Below, one piece after another: positions 61,804 through 64,000 of a stretch of DNA of 64,000 nt (positions within the stretch are counted from its first letter, which is position 1; each line of letters opens with the position of its first letter). Below the pieces are notes generated by a model. The model saw nothing but the letters and a program-made list of their open reading frames with translations. It did no database searches and was not told the DNA's origin. Location: the NCBI RefSeq assembly GCF_043951865.1, contig NZ_JBINJF010000009.1:1-64000 (forward strand), written 5' to 3'. This DNA is from JAMQKA01 sp043951865. Lineage in GTDB: Bacteria; Bacteroidota; Rhodothermia; Balneolales; Balneolaceae. The position numbers and the translations under genes were made by a program.

Positions 61804-63222
61804 TTAATCTGAGACCAGTTTAAACTCCCCGAAACCACTCACAGCCCTGAAAACAAATTGTCGGTTGGGATATTCCCAGACCTCCACGGCGGGCTCTCCC
61901 GGGGGGAATTTTCGGTTTACATTTTCGGGCGGACCAAATTTGATATAGATGTTCCCCTGATCGGTGTTGTACCCGTTGACGTTTATCGTTGAAAATTGCT
62001 CATAAGCGTGATCAATCCTGCGGTAATATTCGGCCATCAGCTCGTTGTATTCTGTATTTGGAGTGGGATCCCGCTTTTCCCAAAACGCTCTGAACTTCTT
62101 CTCCTTCTCCGCATTGGATCCCGACTTCATTTCACGTATCGTTTGGTCATCCACAATAAAACGCAGCATATCTATGGCCACATCCACATTCAGCAGGCTG
62201 GTCGGCATCTCAATCCACCGCGAACGGAATATGGTTTCGGCTACGGGCGATGTTTCCTCCTCTTTTGTTACCCGTATCTGGTAGACCGCGTTCATAAATT
62301 GGCTGTTGGGAATTTTGACAACGGCATAGGTGTGACCTTCCGGGGCATTTTGCAGCACCAGTTGCTGATCGCCGTCTGAGCTTGTCAACTCCGGCCGGCT
62401 GCCTTCCAGGATATCGGTCTGCTGGATGCTGGCGGAATGCACCGTGGCAACCTGCGTAGTATCCCGGTCGTTGACTTCCACCCTGTTGACCTCAAGGCTG
62501 TAAGAGTCCGAGGCTTTATAGCCCGGCAGGTGAATCAGGGTAAAGAAGTCTTGCCCGTAATACACATTCTCCCCAAAGTTCAGCAGGTCGATGGTGCCAT
62601 AGGAACTATTGCCTTCATCCCTGCGGTAGGTTTCAGCCAGCACAATATTTCCTTTTTTCTTTTCCCCGTACGGCAACACCTTGACATACCGTTTGCGTGA
62701 GGTCCTGCCATCCACTTCTTCACCCCGGGTAAACTGCAGGATATAGCTGTAACCGCCCGGTTTCAGTTCTGTATCCAGCCGACCGGTGATAAACTTATTT
62801 TTGGATTTCGTTTGCTCATAATTTTCTGCAAATGCCGTATCTCTCCAGAACGAGCGCTCCACCGGCTCAAGTCCCTCGACTGAAAAATCATCCCTGCGGC
62901 GTCTGTTGTCAGCTTCCGGGTTTGGATCCCGGAATATCTCTATGCTCATTCCGACAGGACTAAAAAAGTTTTTCTGTTCATCGGGGCTGTCATATTTGCG
63001 GAAAGGGAGGAGGTTGTAGTCGATACGAAAGGTTGTCACAAACCGAACGGTCTCCGGCTGCGACCCCGGGAGGGTAAAATTATCGATAAAAATATTTTGC
63101 TCACGCTGCTGGTTGGCCAGTTGCTGGTAGGTGATACCGCGTTGCGCATTGGCCGGGATATTAAGCAGGCTCGTCAATATTGAGAATAGTAGAAAAAGAG
63201 ACAGTTTTTTTGAGAAAGCCAC
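61804..63222 (-). CDS. GWxTD-domain protein
   Basis: A 472-residue exported protein. A signal peptide (LSLFLLFSILTSLLNIPANA) precedes several hundred residues of beta-rich sequence. The C-terminal quarter contains the region KKFRAFWEKRDPTPNTEYNE and later YIKFGPPENVN, typical of the GWxTD domain found in Bacteroidota, Gemmatimonadota and Acidobacteriota. The domain's function is unknown; it is often linked to outer-membrane or secreted proteins. It is divergent from the carboxylase gene at 63351 and ends beside palindromic copy C. Confidence 0.85.
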   Translation of the reverse strand: MAFSKKLSLFLLFSILTSLLNIPANAQRGITYQQLANQQREQNIFIDNFTLPGSQPETVRFVTTFRIDYNLLPFRKYDSPDEQKNFFSPVGMSIEIFRDPNPEADNRRRRDDFSVEGLEPVERSFWRDTAFAENYEQTKSKNKFITGRLDTELKPGGYSYILQFTRGEEVDGRTSRKRYVKVLPYGEKKKGNIVLAETYRRDEGNSSYGTIDLLNFGENVYYGQDFFTLIHLPGYKASDSYSLEVNRVEVNDRDTTQVATVHSASIQQTDILEGSRPELTSSDGDQQLVLQNAPEGHTYAVVKIPNSQFMNAVYQIRVTKEEETSPVAETIFRSRWIEMPTSLLNVDVAIDMLRFIVDDQTIREMKSGSNAEKEKKFRAFWEKRDPTPNTEYNELMAEYYRRIDHAYEQFSTINVNGYNTDQGNIYIKFGPPENVNRKFPPGEPAVEVWEYPNRQFVFRAVSGFGEFKLVSD

Positions 63223-63350
63223 GGCAATTGTATTTGTGAATTACGCTGTTAAAGGCTCAATGTAATATTACCTTTTACGATTCTAAAATTTCTTTATTTT
63301 GAAAACGCTTCAAGCCTGATCCTAGTATTGAATAAATAGATCCGTCTCCC

Positions 63351-64000
63351 ATGAGTTCCTCAAAAGAAACTTCTGCCTCCCACTCCCTTCGATCCCTTTT
63401 GGAAGAGATTCGCCATACCGCTTCGGAAATTAAACAGGGCGGAGGCCGCAAACGGATTGATAAGCAACACAAAAAAGGCAAGCTTACTGCCCGGGAGCGG
63501 ATTGACCAGCTGCTCGACCCGGATAGTGAATTCAATGAACTGGGCCTTTGGGCTGGCTACCAGATGTATGAGGAGGAGGGCGGATGTCCCGCTGGAGGAG
63601 TGCTGATGGGAATAGGCGAGATCTCCGGCCGGCAGTGTGTAGTGGTAGCCAACGACGCCACTGTAAAGGCGGGTTCCTGGTTTCCGATCACCGCCAAAAA
63701 AAACTTGCGTGCCCAGGAGATCGCCCTTGAGAACCACCTGCCGATTATCTACCTGGTCGACTCTGCCGGTGTTTACCTGCCAATGCAGGATCAAATTTTT
63801 CCCGATAAAGAACATTTTGGCCGGATCTTCAGGAACAATGCCGTGATCAGCGCCAGGGGAATTCCCCAGATTGCAGCTATCATGGGGAGCTGCGTGGCCG
63901 GAGGAGCCTACTTGCCGATTATGAGTGATGAAGCACTTATTGTGGAGGGAACCGGCAGCGTATTCCTGGCGGGCAGCTACCTGGTGAAGGCAGCTATCGG
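63351..64000 (+). CDS. Acyl-CoA carboxylase carboxyltransferase beta subunit (partial, runs off the window)
   Basis: The first 216 codons of a biotin-dependent carboxyltransferase subunit, beginning at ATG 63351 and open to the window end. Recognisable motifs are KLTARERIDQLLDPDSEFNE, VVANDATVKAGSWFPITAKK, the acyl-CoA-binding IYLVDSAGVYLP and IAAIMGSCVAGGAYLPIMSD. The combination resembles methylcrotonyl-CoA carboxylase beta more than propionyl-CoA carboxylase beta, but the substrate is set by the missing C-terminal part. A biotin-carboxylase alpha gene would be expected downstream. Confidence 0.88.
   Translation, partial: MSSSKETSASHSLRSLLEEIRHTASEIKQGGGRKRIDKQHKKGKLTARERIDQLLDPDSEFNELGLWAGYQMYEEEGGCPAGGVLMGIGEISGRQCVVVANDATVKAGSWFPITAKKNLRAQEIALENHLPIIYLVDSAGVYLPMQDQIFPDKEHFGRIFRNNAVISARGIPQIAAIMGSCVAGGAYLPIMSDEALIVEGTGSVFLAGSYLVKAAI

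Noticed and set aside
1..64000. CRISPR array, prophage or insertion sequence
   Set aside because: No regularly spaced direct repeats, cas, integrase, transposase or phage structural genes were seen; the only dispersed repeats are the palindromic elements reported.

Overview
The window is a stretch of ordinary bacterial chromosome. It most resembles a halophilic or marine member of the Balneolota (Bacteroidota-like). The evidence is a GWxTD-domain protein, a TonB-dependent receptor with a CarboxypepD_reg-like N-terminus, very large lipid-anchored FG-GAP/ASPIC-UnbV proteins, many GTG and TTG starts, weak Shine-Dalgarno signals and roughly balanced base composition. The taxonomic call is an inference. 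I see no prophage, insertion sequence, integrase, CRISPR array, rRNA operon or toxin-antitoxin pair.

Layout. 1-8610: the end of a hydroxypyruvate-isomerase-like gene, two giant FG-GAP lipoproteins and a LacI-type regulator. 8611-14463: a galactose module (vSGLT-like Na+/sugar symporter, galK, galT) with a LacI-type operator upstream, then a secreted glycoside hydrolase. 14464-17180: two unrecognised minus-strand genes (one with TPR repeats), a 646-base gap and a tRNA-Val(GAC). 17422-19723: nusB, a PP1-like phosphatase and ychF. 19755-25297 (minus strand): a DUF3095 protein, a SPOR lipoprotein and a deoxyribose module (deoC, a full aldehyde dehydrogenase and a catalytically truncated one). 25740-28142: a fumarylacetoacetase-fold dehydratase and a 2,5-dioxovalerate dehydrogenase, which together would finish an oxidative sugar-acid route to 2-oxoglutarate. 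28394-44823: mostly single housekeeping or envelope genes (DUF1761, DsbA-like, SDR, a degenerate two-lobed aspartic-protease-like protein, nfo, two phosphoesterase or glycosyltransferase genes, a CrtI-like desaturase, a lactonase, rlmD, a TamA/BamA-like protein). 45018-50527: a mostly plus-strand run (tatA, gatA, SDR, M28 peptidase, prmA, ppx). 50908-64000: an outer-membrane barrel protein, malic enzyme with an ACT domain, a TonB receptor, a cupin, an ECF sigma factor, a glycosyltransferase, queG, a pdxA/methyltransferase/ftsE cluster, a GWxTD protein and the start of an acyl-CoA carboxylase beta subunit.

The theme is sugar catabolism (galactose, deoxyribose, sugar acids) in a heterotroph with sodium-driven uptake. 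The most unexplained signals are non-coding. There is a family of intergenic palindromic elements with CTTTGCAAAACC-type ends (24198-24313, 30475-30569 and a partial copy at 61757-61798). There is a 200-base nested inverted repeat between convergent genes (36871-37069). There is also a tRNA-Val whose position 33 reads C rather than the near-universal U. Among proteins, the bilobal pseudo-aspartic protease and the split ALDH16-like pair deserve attention. I did not find a clearly new multi-gene system.
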